This document shows positions 1 to 13,394 of a stretch of DNA of 64,000 bases, in pieces. Numbering within the stretch: the stretch's first letter is position 1; the number at the start of each line of letters is the position of its first letter. Below the pieces are notes generated by a model, which did not search any database, had not been told where the DNA came from, and saw only the letters and a list, made by a program, of their open reading frames with translations. The DNA is from Merluccius polli (Eukaryota > Chordata > Actinopteri > Gadiformes > Merlucciidae): positions 1-64,000 of the forward strand of contig JAOPHQ010004295.1 in NCBI GenBank assembly GCA_030340625.1, given 5' to 3'. Both the position numbers and the translations under genes were made by a program.

Positions 1-80
1 ACCTTTAGGCTATTGTGCCATTGGTTTGATCTCTTTGCGGTTGTCTATTTGAGAATGGCTTTCAGCATGTATTAACGGCT

Positions 81-98
81 GTGTGTGTGTGTGTGTGT
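81..98. repeat. (GT)9 microsatellite
   Basis: Pure GT run. Confidence 0.95.
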
Positions 99-420
99 TA
101 GAACTGAAAAAGCCAAAATGCACAGAGCCTGTTTGTCTCTGCTTTACATCAACCAGGTTAATTGAGTACAGATTCTCATTTTAAAAGTGATGGCGGACAA
201 AAGCTTTTTAAAATAGGGTGGGGAATTGGGATTAATTCCGGCTAATAACATGAAGGATACTGTGTGGATTATACCTGCAAGCCTTACTCAAGGATGTGTA
301 TTTGGGTTGTCATCTTGAGTGCAAATAATATATTTATTAAGACTTAAGATTTTTATAATCTTCTGTTTTGATCATTTGGTCATTCTTAGCACATAACAAA
401 AACAAACTATAGACTGGCAC

Positions 421-422
<2 letters not shown>

Positions 423-454
<32 letters not shown>

Positions 455-496
455 CCACCCACACACATATACACACACACACACATACACACACAC
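423..496. repeat. (CA)n microsatellite, interrupted
   Basis: CA runs broken by GCCACC and ATAT. Confidence 0.95.
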
Positions 497-1008
497 TATC
501 ACTCAGCCACCCATGCATGTACTCAAACAACTACTACCAAACCAAACAGTCCCCACGGTGACCCTGTGACAGAGGAAACATTCTCCTTGGGACAGGAAGT
601 TGAGCATCCGAACTGTGTGGATAATAAGTGGTGTATGCGGGGGTGAAGGCCCTGCAGGTAGCTCCTGGCTGCTGTACAGAGCTGGTGCGTGCGCTGTTTG
701 TACAGTGGGGTCATTGGCTTCATCAAAGCCACCAGAGTTGTTATTGTCTGACCACAGGGATGTTTCCTCCCCAGCTGCCTTTCATGTGTCGAGTGCAGGG
801 GCACTATTTGTCATTGTGGACCAAATACAGGAAGTAGTCTTCAATGTTATTGGACGGTCAATTTGTCAGGTCACGGCAGGTTTATGAGGCCACCTCCAGA
901 GCAATGGGAGGAACTTAATGTGTTTTTATAATGGGATGATGAATGATTGTAAATATCAGCCACTCTATGGCCTCATTAGAATCTTCCAGGGCCCGCTGTG
1001 CATCAATC

Positions 1009-1027
1009 CACACACGCACACACACAC

Positions 1028-1074
<47 letters not shown>
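1009..1074. repeat. (CA)n microsatellite
   Basis: CA run with two CG interruptions. Confidence 0.95.
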
Positions 1075-1078
<4 letters not shown>

Positions 1079-1721
1079 GGACAGAGTTATTGGATGTAGA
1101 CACAAAATAGTTATAGAAGAGTTTTCATTTTTCTGAGCATTTAAAGTGATTAACTTATTATAACATAACAATTCAATAAATGCCATTAATAATAACAATA
1201 CATATTCCATGTGTTACTTGCATATGATTAAATAAGCAATTGACAGTGAATGACACATAATAGAGAACATTATGAATAAATAAACTGGATGGGCCGGTCT
1301 TTGTTTTGAAGCACTGTCAAAAATCTGTCATGTAAACAAAGCATGACGACAGGAAATTTGGATTAGGCTCTCAACAAACTCCACAACACAGCATCTCTTG
1401 TTATGTCCCATTCTAATTATTTACCACCTTTCTGCTAGTCCACACTTTATAGGTATACACAATGCCAAGAATTGAGCCATTATTCATTGAAGTATCATGT
1501 AACTTGTTTTCCGGCATGTAAAATGGCTTCTTGACACGAACAAGCTAGCTCCTCGACCACAAGTGATAAAAGAGTCTGAGCTGGAGCTTTCATCGGAGCA
1601 GTAATTATCTGTAATAGCTGGGAGAAGGAAGGCCATATACAGGCATCACAGTGAAAGAGTACTTTTCTTTGGAAAATGGACAGAAATGCTTCAGTGTGTA
1701 GGCTACTATTGTGCGTGTAGA

Positions 1722-1729
1722 GTGTGTAT

Positions 1730-1772
<43 letters not shown>

Positions 1773-1850
1773 TTTAAGCACACCTGTGGGGGTATTGCCT
1801 TAGAGGCACTAAGGTGACAGGTGTGCACCCAGATGCACAGGACCAAAGAA

Positions 1851-1908
<58 letters not shown>

Positions 1909-2129
1909 TAATTTGGCCTGTAATTTAGAGCATTGCTACTGCCACTATTATAGACAGTACTGATTCTAGGTACTCCCCATGGACAAACATGCACACGCAC
2001 ACACATGCACACCTGCGCACACACACAAAGGCATTCATGCACACACACGTGTGCACACACACACGCGCGCATGCAGGCACACACGCACACACGAACACAC
2101 ACATGCACACGCGTACACACACATACATA

Positions 2130-2197
<68 letters not shown>
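1722..2197. repeat. Cluster of GT and CA microsatellites
   Basis: GT runs at 1722-1769 and 1854-1907, then a compound CA/CG tract at 1987-2197. Open frames across this block are repeat artefacts. Confidence 0.95.
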
Positions 2198-2198
<1 letters not shown>

Positions 2199-2442
2199 CT
2201 GACAACCATTATGCCAGCATGCCCTCGGTGGTTGACCATTTAGGGATCTCAAGGCCTGGCGTGTGCCACAAGTGTGGCCATTAGACGCCAAACTGCCTGT
2301 TAAAGACTGGACCACATCAGGGGAGAGAACTCACGCCACGCCAGTCCTCTGTCCAGACACCGCTGCACCATTTACCAAACACTGCTGTTAGCGTTCTTCC
2401 CACCACCTTCATGTTAAACCTTCCACTTTCTGCCATTCAAGA

Positions 2443-2474
2443 CCATTTTCTCCTGGAAGTAGAGGAGAAAATGG
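2443..2474. repeat. Perfect hairpin, 12-bp arms
   Basis: CCATTTTCTCCT and AGGAGAAAATGG around an 8-base loop. No further support for an RNA gene. Confidence 0.6.
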
Positions 2475-3099
2475 TTTGTAGAAAAAAAGCCAAGGTGATA
2501 AAAACTAGGGTAAAATAAATGAAAAAAAATTATATTTCCATAAACTAAATGTACTAAATAAATGAGGTTTGCATTTAGAAATGTTGTCCTGCCATTAAAA
2601 ATCACCACTGTATTTTATTCATCCAGTCAAAGACACAAAGTGTCTTCTGTTTGATGCATGGCATGCCACATTTCAGATATGGCCATTTTTATTTTCCGCC
2701 AAAATGGAATTGTGTCCTCTAACGAAACCGCTGTGATAATACCGTTGGAGCGTGTCATTTTTCCCTCAGAGTTGGTGTCTATAAGCATAAGATGTTGACA
2801 GGTAAAAACACACACCATATACAATAACAGATATTTCAATGAATACCTAAACAGTGCCATTAGAGAGAAGCGAAGGGCCAGGCTATGCAGATCACAGCGT
2901 AGCAGAAAGATGATATAGCTATTACCATGCCTTGACACCTGGGATTGCATTTACATTGCATTTCCCCCCACACACGCAAACTCAAATACAAAACAGTTTG
3001 TGGATGTTGAAAGAAAAAGGCCCCTGTGTGAACCAAACTAAGACAACAAAATAAACAAAACATCTAATGCATCCAGCTTTCCCATATCTCTCCTCCTGA

Positions 3100-3490
3100 A
3101 TCCTTCCTTCTCCCTCCTTCACCGTCATCCTCCCCATCTCTTGCCTCCTCTCTCCTTCACTCTCATGCTCCCCATCTCTCTTTTCCTACACCCTTCCTCC
3201 TCACTCTTTCACTCTTATCCTGCCCATCTCTCACCTCCTCCCTCCTTCACTCCCATCCTCCCCATCTCCATCCTCCTACACCCTTCCTCCTCCCTCCTTC
3301 ACTCTCATCCTCCCCATCTCCATCCTCCTACACCCTTCTTCCTTCCTCCTTAACTCTCATCCTCCCCATCTCCATCCTCCTACACCTTTCCTCCTTCCTC
3401 CTTCACTCTCATCGTCACCTTCTCCAGCCTCCTACACCTTCTTCGTCTCTCCTTCACTCTCATCCTCCCCATCGCTCGCCTCCTGCACCC
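3100..3490. repeat. Pyrimidine minisatellite, 52-bp period
   Basis: CCCATCTCCATCCTCCTACA-like units recur at 3133, 3171, 3223, 3261, 3313, 3365, about 3416 and 3468. The spacings are 38 or 52 bases. Strong C/T strand bias. Confidence 0.85.
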
Positions 3491-5030
3491 TTTTGAACAT
3501 CTTCTCAGTGTCTTGCTCTCTTCCCCTCTCTCCAGAGCTTGAATAGTTTTGCCAGCAGCGGCAGATTTCTCTGTGTTTCCTGTTGTCAATAGCGATGGCG
3601 TTATCAATTAGTGCAGCAGTGGGAGCCCAATTAACAGCATCAAGCAGCTAATTAATAGAGCAGTGTGAGTTAGCAGCTCACAACAGTACGCTGCATGACA
3701 CTTGCGCGGCTACACACTATAGACTTGCTGGTGGAGGACACGGCTGTACAGTAGCGTGGGCTTTCAATGCACTTATCTGGATACTACATGCACAAACGCA
3801 CACACCATTAAATTCATGCACACATACATACTATTGCACAAATTAACATGCATGGTAAAACACAGGTGCATACATACAAAAGAAAAGCTTGAAACACATG
3901 CATTAACATGAATGAGACTAATATATGGATGGATCGCTTCACTTCAAGTCTTCACCAAATCATGCCAATATGAGGGAGAGGAGGAGTGGGGTGGGGGGTT
4001 CGATAGAGAATATTTTAGACAGAGAATTTTGCTTAATAATCCCTCAGAGCCAATGAGAAGAGAGCATGAGTGTAGTAGACACAGAGACAGTGCGGTGCCT
4101 GCAGCCAGCGCTTCCCAGAGGGCCAGCAGGCTCTCCATCAAGCGGAGAGCCCCCCCCCACAGCACTATGGTTGAGTACATCAGCAAATCCACTGGAGAAG
4201 TGGATGCACTCATGTGGTATATTCTTCTTGGCTGCCAGAATGCTGGTGTGTGGATGATGAAATGGTGGAGGTCCGCTCTCACAAGTGTCTGAGTGAATAA
4301 CTTTTTATTTAACAGAGAACACAAGCGGGAAGTCATTCAATGCATTGAATTGTCCGAAACCTCTCGAACCAGCCCAATCGGGTCCGAGTCTGAACCGATC
4401 TCGCAAAAAATACTCACACTTCTTACCAAGTCAGGTATGCCTTAATTGGCTTGTTTCTGAAGACCGAAACTGTACTCCCATCTAGCAGATAACGTTTTGG
4501 ATTTACGATCAAAGACAAACTCTCACAATCACGTATGCAAGCCTTTCCAAGGCCATGGGAAAGAGCTTCATGGTACACTGTTGGCACTTAGGGTTATCTG
4601 TATGTCTCCATATGTTGTGGAAGAACACTTCTGTGTTCTTCTCCTAAAACAGAAACATTCTTTATGTATAGGATGAGTGAATATGATGAATAAAAGAAAT
4701 AAGGAGAACAACCTGTAAATGTATAACAGAAAATACACTACACTCACTCACTCACTCACTGTAATAAAGGCTCACACAGGACACACATGTCAATCAAATG
4801 TTGTGGAATTGGGATAGTATATCAGCAATGTCCTTCACCACCCTGGATATTCCAGCTGGGTAACAGGGGTCCATAGCAGCTTTGCATCGAGTTTTGCATA
4901 TGTTGTACTCTGAGAATACTGTATACTGTGTAAATACTGTATATAAATACTAATGTATTTATAGTTGGCCTCCCTCCACATGTGTTCATTTGTGTCAAAC
5001 TTTAAGAAACGTATGAAGTGTGTGACGAGT
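3491..5030. other. Intergenic sequence, no gene recognised
   Basis: Unique sequence. Overlapping open frames at 3912-4336 on both strands match nothing I know. A short (ACTC)n lies at 4738-4760. Confidence 0.55.
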
Positions 5031-5036
5031 TGGCTG

Positions 5037-5420
<384 letters not shown>

Positions 5421-5600
5421 CGAACTGTTACCCAACCTCTGTATTAAATCAGAAAGTCTTTTGTGGTGGGATTAGGTGGGTACATAATCTGTGTACATTT
5501 CTCCCAACAAGGCCGCCTTGAGTGGCTGTTGGAGTATTTGGCCCTCTTGAGGCGAACGGGAGCTAAGCTTCAGCAGGCGCCTGGTGCAGAGAACAGGTGC

Positions 5601-5892
5601 AAGAGAGGTAGACACAGAGAGGTAGACACAGAGCGGTAGACACAGAGAGGTAGACACAGAGAGGTAGACACAGAGGTAGATACAGAGCAGTACACAGAGA
5701 GGTAGACATAGAGAGGTAGACACAGAGAGGTAGACACAGAGGTAGATACAGAGCAGTACACAGAGAGGTAGACATAGAGGTAGACACAGAGAGGTCGACA
5801 CAGAGGTAGATACAGAGCAGTACACAGAGAGGTAGACATAGAGGTAGACACAGAGAGGTCGACAAAGAGAGGTAGACACAGAGGTAGATGCA
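5601..5892. repeat. 14-bp minisatellite with 64-66 bp higher-order period
   Basis: The basic unit is GAGGTAGACACAGA. A larger unit containing GGTAGATACAGAGCAGTACA recurs with GATACAG at 5679, 5745 and 5809. On the minus strand all three frames are open through the array (VYLSVSTSLC-like), which has no coding meaning. Confidence 0.88.
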
Positions 5893-6035
5893 GAGAGTAG
5901 ACACAGACACACACACAGATGTTTACAGCATAAAATGTACAAAATACATTATATATTTATCTTTATCTCTAAAGTTCACTTTTTTTACACACACTCTATT
6001 AGCCACACGGCATATGCTTGGCTTTCACCCTATAC

Positions 6036-6040
<5 letters not shown>

Positions 6041-6069
<29 letters not shown>

Positions 6070-6175
6070 TCAACACATATGCACACACATAGAAGGCTTA
6101 TGACAAGCAACAGTGACCCACTTTCAGGAGTATAAGCGCATGCAAACGGGAAGAGATAGAGATAGAGATAGAGAA

Positions 6176-6235
<60 letters not shown>

Positions 6236-6350
6236 ACTAGGGGCTTGTTGACCTTCAGAGCAGAGAGCAGAGAAATGAGGGCCCTCTCCAGCCACCCGCC
6301 ACTTGTTACAGGAAGAGAGGCTCATTGACACACACACACACACACACACC
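6041..6350. repeat. CA, GA and CA microsatellites
   Basis: CA at 6048-6070, GATAGA grading into pure GA at 6153-6233, CA at 6328-6350. Confidence 0.93.
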
Positions 6351-6490
6351 AGACCCCGCCCCATGGGAACATCAGTCGATTGGTTAGAGCAGTTGCCCAG
6401 GCGACGACGGAAATCCAATCCGTGCATGCATAGAAAAAACCAAAACAAAATGAAAACAAGAGGGAAAGAGACTGACCCCCCCCCCCCCCA

Positions 6491-7170
6491 ACCCATACAC
6501 ACACTGACACCCCAAGTTACAACTTCTACATGCACCTGTCATTGTAAATGTTCCTCTTATGTTTTCCTCTTTGACTCAAGAACATCTTTAGGCAAAAGCA
6601 CACAGAATTTCGGTTCATAGTTGCAGCATGCCCAAACATAATGAGAATCAAATTATTTTTAACAGAGCAAAGCTCAAATGTAGTAGGCCTAGGGTTGTAT
6701 TTATTTATTTTCTGGACACTATAATTCAAACACGTTATTTTGCTTCTGTCCCGACATGGCCGTGTGCTTTGGGCTTTAGAGTACGGAAGATCTGTAGCTG
6801 TAGTAGACACTTGTAATGTAACTCCACCAAGTGCTCATATACACGTGTGTGGCAGGTGGTTGTCTGGTTGTCCGGTTTTGAATCAGCCAGATGGCTATGT
6901 TGGAGGTAGGAGGTGTTTTGGTGTGTGAACAAAAGACTGAATTTCGATGAATGCACACAAAGTACAAAGTATGTACCTGTAGAGAATTAACTCGAAAAGA
7001 GTAGATGGCGAAATGGAGGTTGATCGTCATCAATGTTGGTTGGCAGGGACAAGTAGAGACTTATGAACTGTCCAAGTGACTATTGATAACACAAGCCAGC
7101 TTTCTGTCTGTCTGAGTGTGTGATTTCCTGGCTGTCTGACCAACACAGTAAACTGCAGTGCAGTGAAAAG
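6491..7170. other. Intergenic sequence, no gene recognised
   Basis: Unique sequence with short chance open frames only. Confidence 0.55.
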
Positions 7171-7173
7171 CTA

Positions 7174-7404
<231 letters not shown>

Positions 7405-7685
7405 GGGCAGGTGCTAAAGGCAAGTTGATGTGTAGTGGCTAACCTTGTTGCCATGAAACAGCATGTGTAAACAGTGCTAAATAGACTGTCAACATTGGTA
7501 GGAAGCACTTGTCTTGGGACTATAGGTCTCACACACTCTGGTGCAAATTTCCTCTCTCTGGCTCTCTCTCCTTCTCCCATCAGTCTGACCTAATCAGTGG
7601 TGGCTTGAGTGCTTTTGTCAACAGCACAGCCCCCCTTAATTAACAGCCTATTAGTATAAGCCTGTGTGTAAATAGCACTGTAATG

Positions 7686-7689
7686 TGGT

Positions 7690-7780
<91 letters not shown>

Positions 7781-7808
7781 ATGTGTGCATACGTGTGCGT
7801 ACGTGTGT
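7686..7808. repeat. Long (GT)n microsatellite
   Basis: About 90 bases of pure GT, then mixed GTGCATACGT. Confidence 0.96.
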
Positions 7809-7974
7809 GGGTGGGGTCAGGTTCTTTCATGATCCAATGTCTAGTCAGTAGTCAGTCCTTGAGTCAGTCAGTCAGTCTTTTATCCAGATGACATGTTTAA
7901 TGGGCCTAACTGATGGAGAGGAACCTATAAGCTGTCTATAGAGGTAAGTAGGGCTTCCAGGGGAGGATGGGAAA

Positions 7975-8001
7975 CACACACACATACATACACGTAGTCT
8001 A

Positions 8002-8070
<69 letters not shown>

Positions 8071-8128
8071 AACACACACGCCGATATATATTATCAGTAT
8101 ATATATATATGTATATATATATACACTG

Positions 8129-8211
<83 letters not shown>

Positions 8212-8262
8212 TGTATATACTGATAATATACAGTATATACTGATAATATATAATATATATCG

Positions 8263-8302
<40 letters not shown>
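7975..8302. repeat. Compound CA, CT, CA and TA repeat
   Basis: CT at about 8000-8054 between CA runs, then TA-rich sequence 8088-8302 with ACTGATAATATATA and TATATACTGATAATATA flanks that can fold back. Confidence 0.95.
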
Positions 8303-8309
8303 TATATAT

Positions 8310-9284
8310 TATTGCCTTTCACCACAATAACAAACAGACATACCATACATACAAACACCACTATCACATTTGCTGTTGCATTCAATTAGCGTATAATATT
8401 CTAGTATCCAAATCCAAAACCAATAAATAACATTTCTAGAATTGTCTAAATTGTCCCCAGTGTAATGAAAACATTAATGTCCTCAAGGCCAGCTTCAGCT
8501 ATGTGTGTGTGTGTGTGTGTGTGTGTGGGGGGGGGGGGCTCCACTGCTGCACATCCTAAATACTCAATGGCTTTCTAAGAAGAAGACAAAATGCTCTCAG
8601 GGGCTTTAGCGCATCCACTTCAGGTGCACAAACACACAGAGCAGAAAGCCACTCTGCTAGAAGATGGAGGGGGGGGGCACCTAAAAATGAGAGAGAAAAT
8701 ATAGCCAACATACAAATCGATATACGAACGATTAATCTCACGCATGGACATTTAGCATCTTCAACAGCAGCCAGGGCTCCATGGCTCAAACACTCATGAG
8801 CAGGTCACCAACATGTTGAGCTGACTGTTACCTCGTGTGTCTGATGCTGAAGACTGAGGATGGGACAGAGCCAACAGAGAGCGTTTACATTGTTTCAACC
8901 TCATGATGCCACGTGGCTACAACTTTATGGGGATGTTCAATAGGTTTAGTCCCCAAGATTTGTGATGACTGGAGAAACTGCCAATATAGCCTGAGGGTTA
9001 TTACTAAAGGTGAGATCATCGTTCTAGTGCTGCTTATGAACACACAATCTCATGATGATCAGCCCTTGCTAACCCTGTCTCATTATTTCTGAAAGCTGAT
9101 ATTGGTGGATGGCGGACAATTAGATATTGTGATATATTGGTGGGACATTGTGTAAAGATAATGTGTGCCAAGTTACAAGCTTGCCATAGCACCCCCTGTT
9201 AGCCAACGGCCACAATTGTTTGCATGTAACCTTGGAGTCGTTGTGCAGAGGCTTAACTACCATATATGCAGGTAATGCACAGCC
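8310..9284. other. Intergenic sequence, no gene recognised
   Basis: Mostly unique AT-rich sequence. Nothing coding seen. Confidence 0.55.
8502..8539. repeat. (GT)n followed by poly(G)
   Basis: GT run then 12 G. Confidence 0.93.
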
Positions 9285-9724
9285 CGTTCTCATCCCAACT
9301 CGTAATATACCGACGATTTGTCACGCCCCTAGACGTCTGACATTGACGCAAAAGGTACCCTCCCGCGTCTGTGTGAAATGATCTGGGTTCTCATAAACCC
9401 GTTCGCGGTGGTAAGAGACCAGCAGAGTCTACAGCGTCCATTCACTCCAATAATAACCCGGTCACGGTGATAGATTACACTAACCCTAAACATAAACATA
9501 ACCCTAACCCTTTTTGGAGTGAATTGTTTCACAGTAGACTGCGGACGCTGTAGACTCTGCTCTGCGAGCGGACGCTGTAGACTCTGCTCGTCTCTTACCA
9601 CTGCGAACGGGTTTATGAGAACCCAGATCGTTTCACACAGACGCGGGAGGGTACCTTTTGCGTCAGTATCAGACGTCTAGGGGCGTGACAAATCGTCGGT
9701 ATATTACGAGTTGGGATGAGAACG
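9285..9724. mobile_element. Foldback (long inverted repeat) element (440 bp)
   Basis: The arms of about 165-210 bp begin CGTTCTCATCCCAACTCG and end CGAGTTGGGATGAGAACG. The right arm has a tandem duplication of GCGGACGCTGTAGACTCTGC (about 9541-9590). The loop holds AACCCTAAAC and AACCCTAACCC telomere-like runs. No coding sequence and no clear target duplication. Confidence 0.78.
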
Positions 9725-10510
9725 TGTTGCAATGCAGCTGCATTGGGGCCCGCAACAGTTTAGGGCCCACACACACGGGTCCCTCTTTATCTCGCCACTA
9801 CCGTATAGCTCTTGTGTCTACAGTATACACACAACCGCTAATCTTTAATGAGCCTATGATGTAAGTAGAACATATTTATTATTAATTTGACTAATAGTCA
9901 ACCTACACACTGTTTTGTGTTTATAAGACCTACGACATAAATAATGTTGTCTATGTGCGGGTGCACTGTCACTGATTATGTTTTCATCTGTTATGGCGCT
10001 CCGCATTGGCGATTTTACTGCGGGTAAAATCGGTAAAATTGCATTGGGGGCCAGCGCCAACTTGTTACACCACTGACATTGTGCAAATATATTTAACCTT
10101 TCGTCTTGACCCACATAATTCCCTCTATATGGTTGAAAAGTTATTAGCCAAAAGGTAAACTTGCTTTATAAAGCACCACCATCTGGCCAATCTGAATTAT
10201 TTTTGTTTGAGAAGTATTTCACAGTGACTATCTATGCATGTGCAAAGTTTAATTTCTCTATAGCAGTTACCATCGCGCGGGAATGTGAGACTGAAGCAGT
10301 TGGAGAAGAACAATGCTAAACCCTGCAGTACGACAAGAGAAAGAAGATGAGTGAAGGCAGGAAGGCTAACAGACAAGTGACTTCCTGTAATGAGTGGATC
10401 ATTTGAAAAAAAAAGGACCTGTCTAAAATAACCTTGAGGGGGGCACACAGGCTTGAAAGGTTTTAAGAGGTATTTCCACAGCAACGGACAGAGGGAGGGG
10501 AGCAGGGGGA
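9725..10510. other. Intergenic sequence, no gene recognised
   Basis: GCATTGGGGCCCGC and GCATTGGGGGCCAGCGCC may belong to an old dispersed repeat. No coding evidence. Confidence 0.5.
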
Positions 10511-10516
10511 GTGGAT

Positions 10517-10674
10517 TGTGTGTGTGTGTGTGTGTGTGGGGGGGGGGGGGGGTCATGCACCTTTAATGTGTTCTTCTGATGTGAGGTGTGGGAACGTCCT
10601 TCTACATGTCCAACATAACCCCTTCCTATGTGCTTGCACGTGCATACGTTCATTAGTTGGTTGGTGTGTGTGTG

Positions 10675-10715
<41 letters not shown>

Positions 10716-10807
10716 TGACCTGGTCAAATGTTCAGGGGCTTCGTTGTCGGTTGGGGCCCACCTGGCATGTGCCATCTGTGTCTGTATACCACAAGTCCCG
10801 CAAACAC

Positions 10808-10846
<39 letters not shown>
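10517..10846. repeat. GT microsatellites and poly(G)
   Basis: GT and 14 G at 10517-10552, GT at 10664-10714 and 10810-10846. Confidence 0.94.
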
Positions 10847-11047
10847 GCTGACAACTAGCCCTGACCCATGGGAAGCCAGCTAGCTGACCAGAGTTTATCA
10901 ACACCACACACACACAGACACACCACACCATGGCAGCAGCCAAGTATGTATGCGATGTGCTTGTTGTCTTGCAGGGTCATACTAGAAGTGTAGTAGACGG
11001 ATAGTGTGCTCTATAAAGTGTGTTCATCAAATTGTGCAGAGAAGTAT

Positions 11048-11170
11048 ACTCTCTCTCTCTCTCTCTCTCTCGCTGTCTCTCTCTGTCTCACAATTTAATT
11101 CAATTCAATTAATTTCAATTCAATTTGATTCGTCAATTTAATTCAATTAAATAAAGCTTTATTGGCGTGG
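11048..11170. repeat. (CT)n and AATTC-rich tract
   Basis: CT run, then repeated CAATT/TTCAATT, ending AATAAAGCTTTATTGGCGTG, a pattern seen at fish retroposon ends. Confidence 0.7.
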
Positions 11171-11689
11171 CATTTAAATGAAAAAATGTGTCGCCAAAGC
11201 ATGGAAAAATACAGAAATAAATATGTAAATAAATTGGTAGATAATGCATAAACTACATATATATACAAATTGATAACATTCAATACAGACTCTCGCTCTC
11301 TCTGGGTCACTGTCTAAATAAACATGTACATTTATACATTTAAACTTCAAATAGTTACCATTTCACCTAATATGTTTGTCACATTTTAAAGACTTGTGCA
11401 CTATACTTTAAACACACACACCTGTTCACTTCCTCTCTACCTCTACCTCCCCCCCCCTCTCTCCATCTTGATGCAGTGCACTGAGCCTAATCATGGATAA
11501 TTGGGTGGGAGGGGCAGTAGGCTGTCCCTGCCTTTGTGTGCAAAGGGCAAGTGGTCAAGTTAATGGGGCCCTTGTGTCGAGCAGGGAGCTCGCTCGCTCT
11601 CTCTCTCTCTGCTCACTCACTCGGCTGGTCAATCTGTCTCCCTCTTAATGTCTGATTTGCCCCCCCCCCCCCCCCCCAACACCCCTCTC

Positions 11690-11946
11690 CTCTCCCTGTC
11701 TCACCCCTCTCCTCTCCCTGTTTCACTCCTTTCCTCTCCCTGTCTCACCCCTCTCGTCTCCCTGTCTCACCCCTCTCATCTCCCTTTGAGATTATAAATG
11801 TGATTAAATAAAATTGACTTGACCTGTCTCACCCCTCTCCTCTCCCTGTCTCACCCCTCTCCTCTCCCTGTCTCACCCCTCTCCTCTCCCTGTCTCTACC
11901 CTCTCCTCTCCCTGTCTCACCCCTCTGCTCTCCCTGTCTCACTTCT
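11690..11946. repeat. 22-bp pyrimidine minisatellite, interrupted
   Basis: The unit is TCACCCCTCTCCTCTCCCTG plus TC, period 22. A 37-base unrelated AT-rich segment (about 11785-11821, TTATAAATGTGATTAAATAA) interrupts it. Preceded by 18 C (11660-11677). Confidence 0.85.
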
Positions 11947-12237
11947 CTCCACTCGTTTGATCAAGTTTAAATGTACAATTTCCAGGTTTTTTTCTTTCTT
12001 TCTGAAAATATAAAAAGTTAGATCCAGGGGCCTTGCTTGTCTCCTGCTTTAGCTGTCTCTCTCTCCTTCCCTCCCTCTACCCCTCTCTCTCCTTCCCCCT
12101 TTCTTCCCCTCTCCTCTCTCCATCCCTTCCTTTCTCTCTATTCCTGATCAACAGGAGAGTGAACATAAAGGATTAACAGCTTGCACCCCCATCCCTCTAT
12201 TTGTTCCTGTGGCGGGGCTGTCTGTGGCCTAGACCTG

Positions 12238-12322
<85 letters not shown>
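12238..12322. repeat. (GT)n microsatellite
   Basis: About 84 bases of GT. Confidence 0.96.
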
Positions 12323-12765
12323 GTGTGTGTGGTACCAGCTCAGCCTGTAGGAGGCCATTGTGTTAGAGCAGGCCGCAGCTGATCTGGTGTTGAAGGAAAC
12401 TTTATTACATTCATGATCACGTCGCCCAGGGACTGAGGGTTAACACATTGAGAGGAATGATGAATGGAGGGGAGAATAAACTAGTCTTTGTTTCCATTAA
12501 CAATGGCGCTGTTTACACGAGAGAAATATCTGGAGTCTACAACCATTGTATCTAGATTCAAAAACTCATCTGTTTACATGACAAGCACAACGCACTCACA
12601 ACCGCCTCAGCCTGTTGAGACGTAGGGGTAGTTTACAAGGCACAGCAACCGGTTGTACCAGTTTACATTTACATTGCTTTGGATCATGTTGTGAATCATG
12701 TTTAAAGTTAACCCCAAATCATGTTGTTTTTGCTTTAAACATGTTCGTATTTCTTCTATGATCTT

Positions 12766-13096
12766 AATCTATGCCATTTTGTCACTGTTACTAAAATAAT
12801 AGCTTAATTAAAAAAAAACATTTTCGTGACGTCAAAGTGGTTTTTTCAGAGGCACTTTGAAGTCAAGACGAAGTGCTTCTGAGGCAGACCCTGAGACGGT
12901 ACGCTAACGCCTGGTGTGTGTGGATGTGTGGCGCTCAGTCTGGGTCAACGTTGGTGGCTGCCTCCGAGAGGGTTAAGCTTCTCGGACACTTCTAGTATAA
13001 CGCCAGAGTGTGTGGCACATTTCATACTTCAACTATCAGCCCAAAACACTTCTTGTAATATAGTGTTGGAATTGGAGCTGAAACAGGGTTTCGTCA
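12766..13096. repeat. Diverged repeat pair, copy 1
   Basis: Shares ACTAAAATAATAGC, GTGTGTGTGGATGTG, CCGAGAG..GGTTAA, TAGTATAACGCCA and GTGTGTGGCACATTTCATA with 18790-19105, in the same order and orientation. Its last part (TAGTGTTGGAATTGGAGCTG) recurs near 25945. Confidence 0.65.
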
Positions 13097-13394
13097 TATA
13101 AGTACAAAGGCTAGGAATCATAGAAGAATGGTTACAGGAAGAGTCCTTAAGCACAGCATGGTGATGTATTAGAGAAATGTGCGTGACACCCCCCTTGTTT
13201 TATATTGGTTGAAGACAGGTGACGTATGAGCTCAGTATGTGACTTGACAACACTTCTGCTAAAGATTCTGTAGACCAGAACCTATCACTAGTAAATCTAA
13301 ATTGAATGTGGAGAACACAACCTCATTTGCATCTTGATCTCACAACCGTTTTCAAATCGCGATTTGAAGAGAGATTCAAAACGCTTGTGTAAAC

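Larger units (their letters stand above)
1..3061. other. Intergenic sequence, no gene recognised
   Basis: Apart from the microsatellites listed, mostly unique sequence downstream of camkmt. The CA/GT open frames are artefacts. 500-900 is GC-richer unique sequence without an identifiable protein. Confidence 0.6.

Noticed and set aside
1809..2315. Long open frames of CVCVCV or THTHTH across GT/CA repeats (also near 5200, 7100, 33000, 34250)
   Set aside because: A dinucleotide repeat has no stops in most frames. There is no splice, domain or start evidence.
3912..4336. Open frames of 126 and 130 codons on opposite strands
   Set aside because: No recognisable motif, no splice context and overlapping antisense frames; probably chance.
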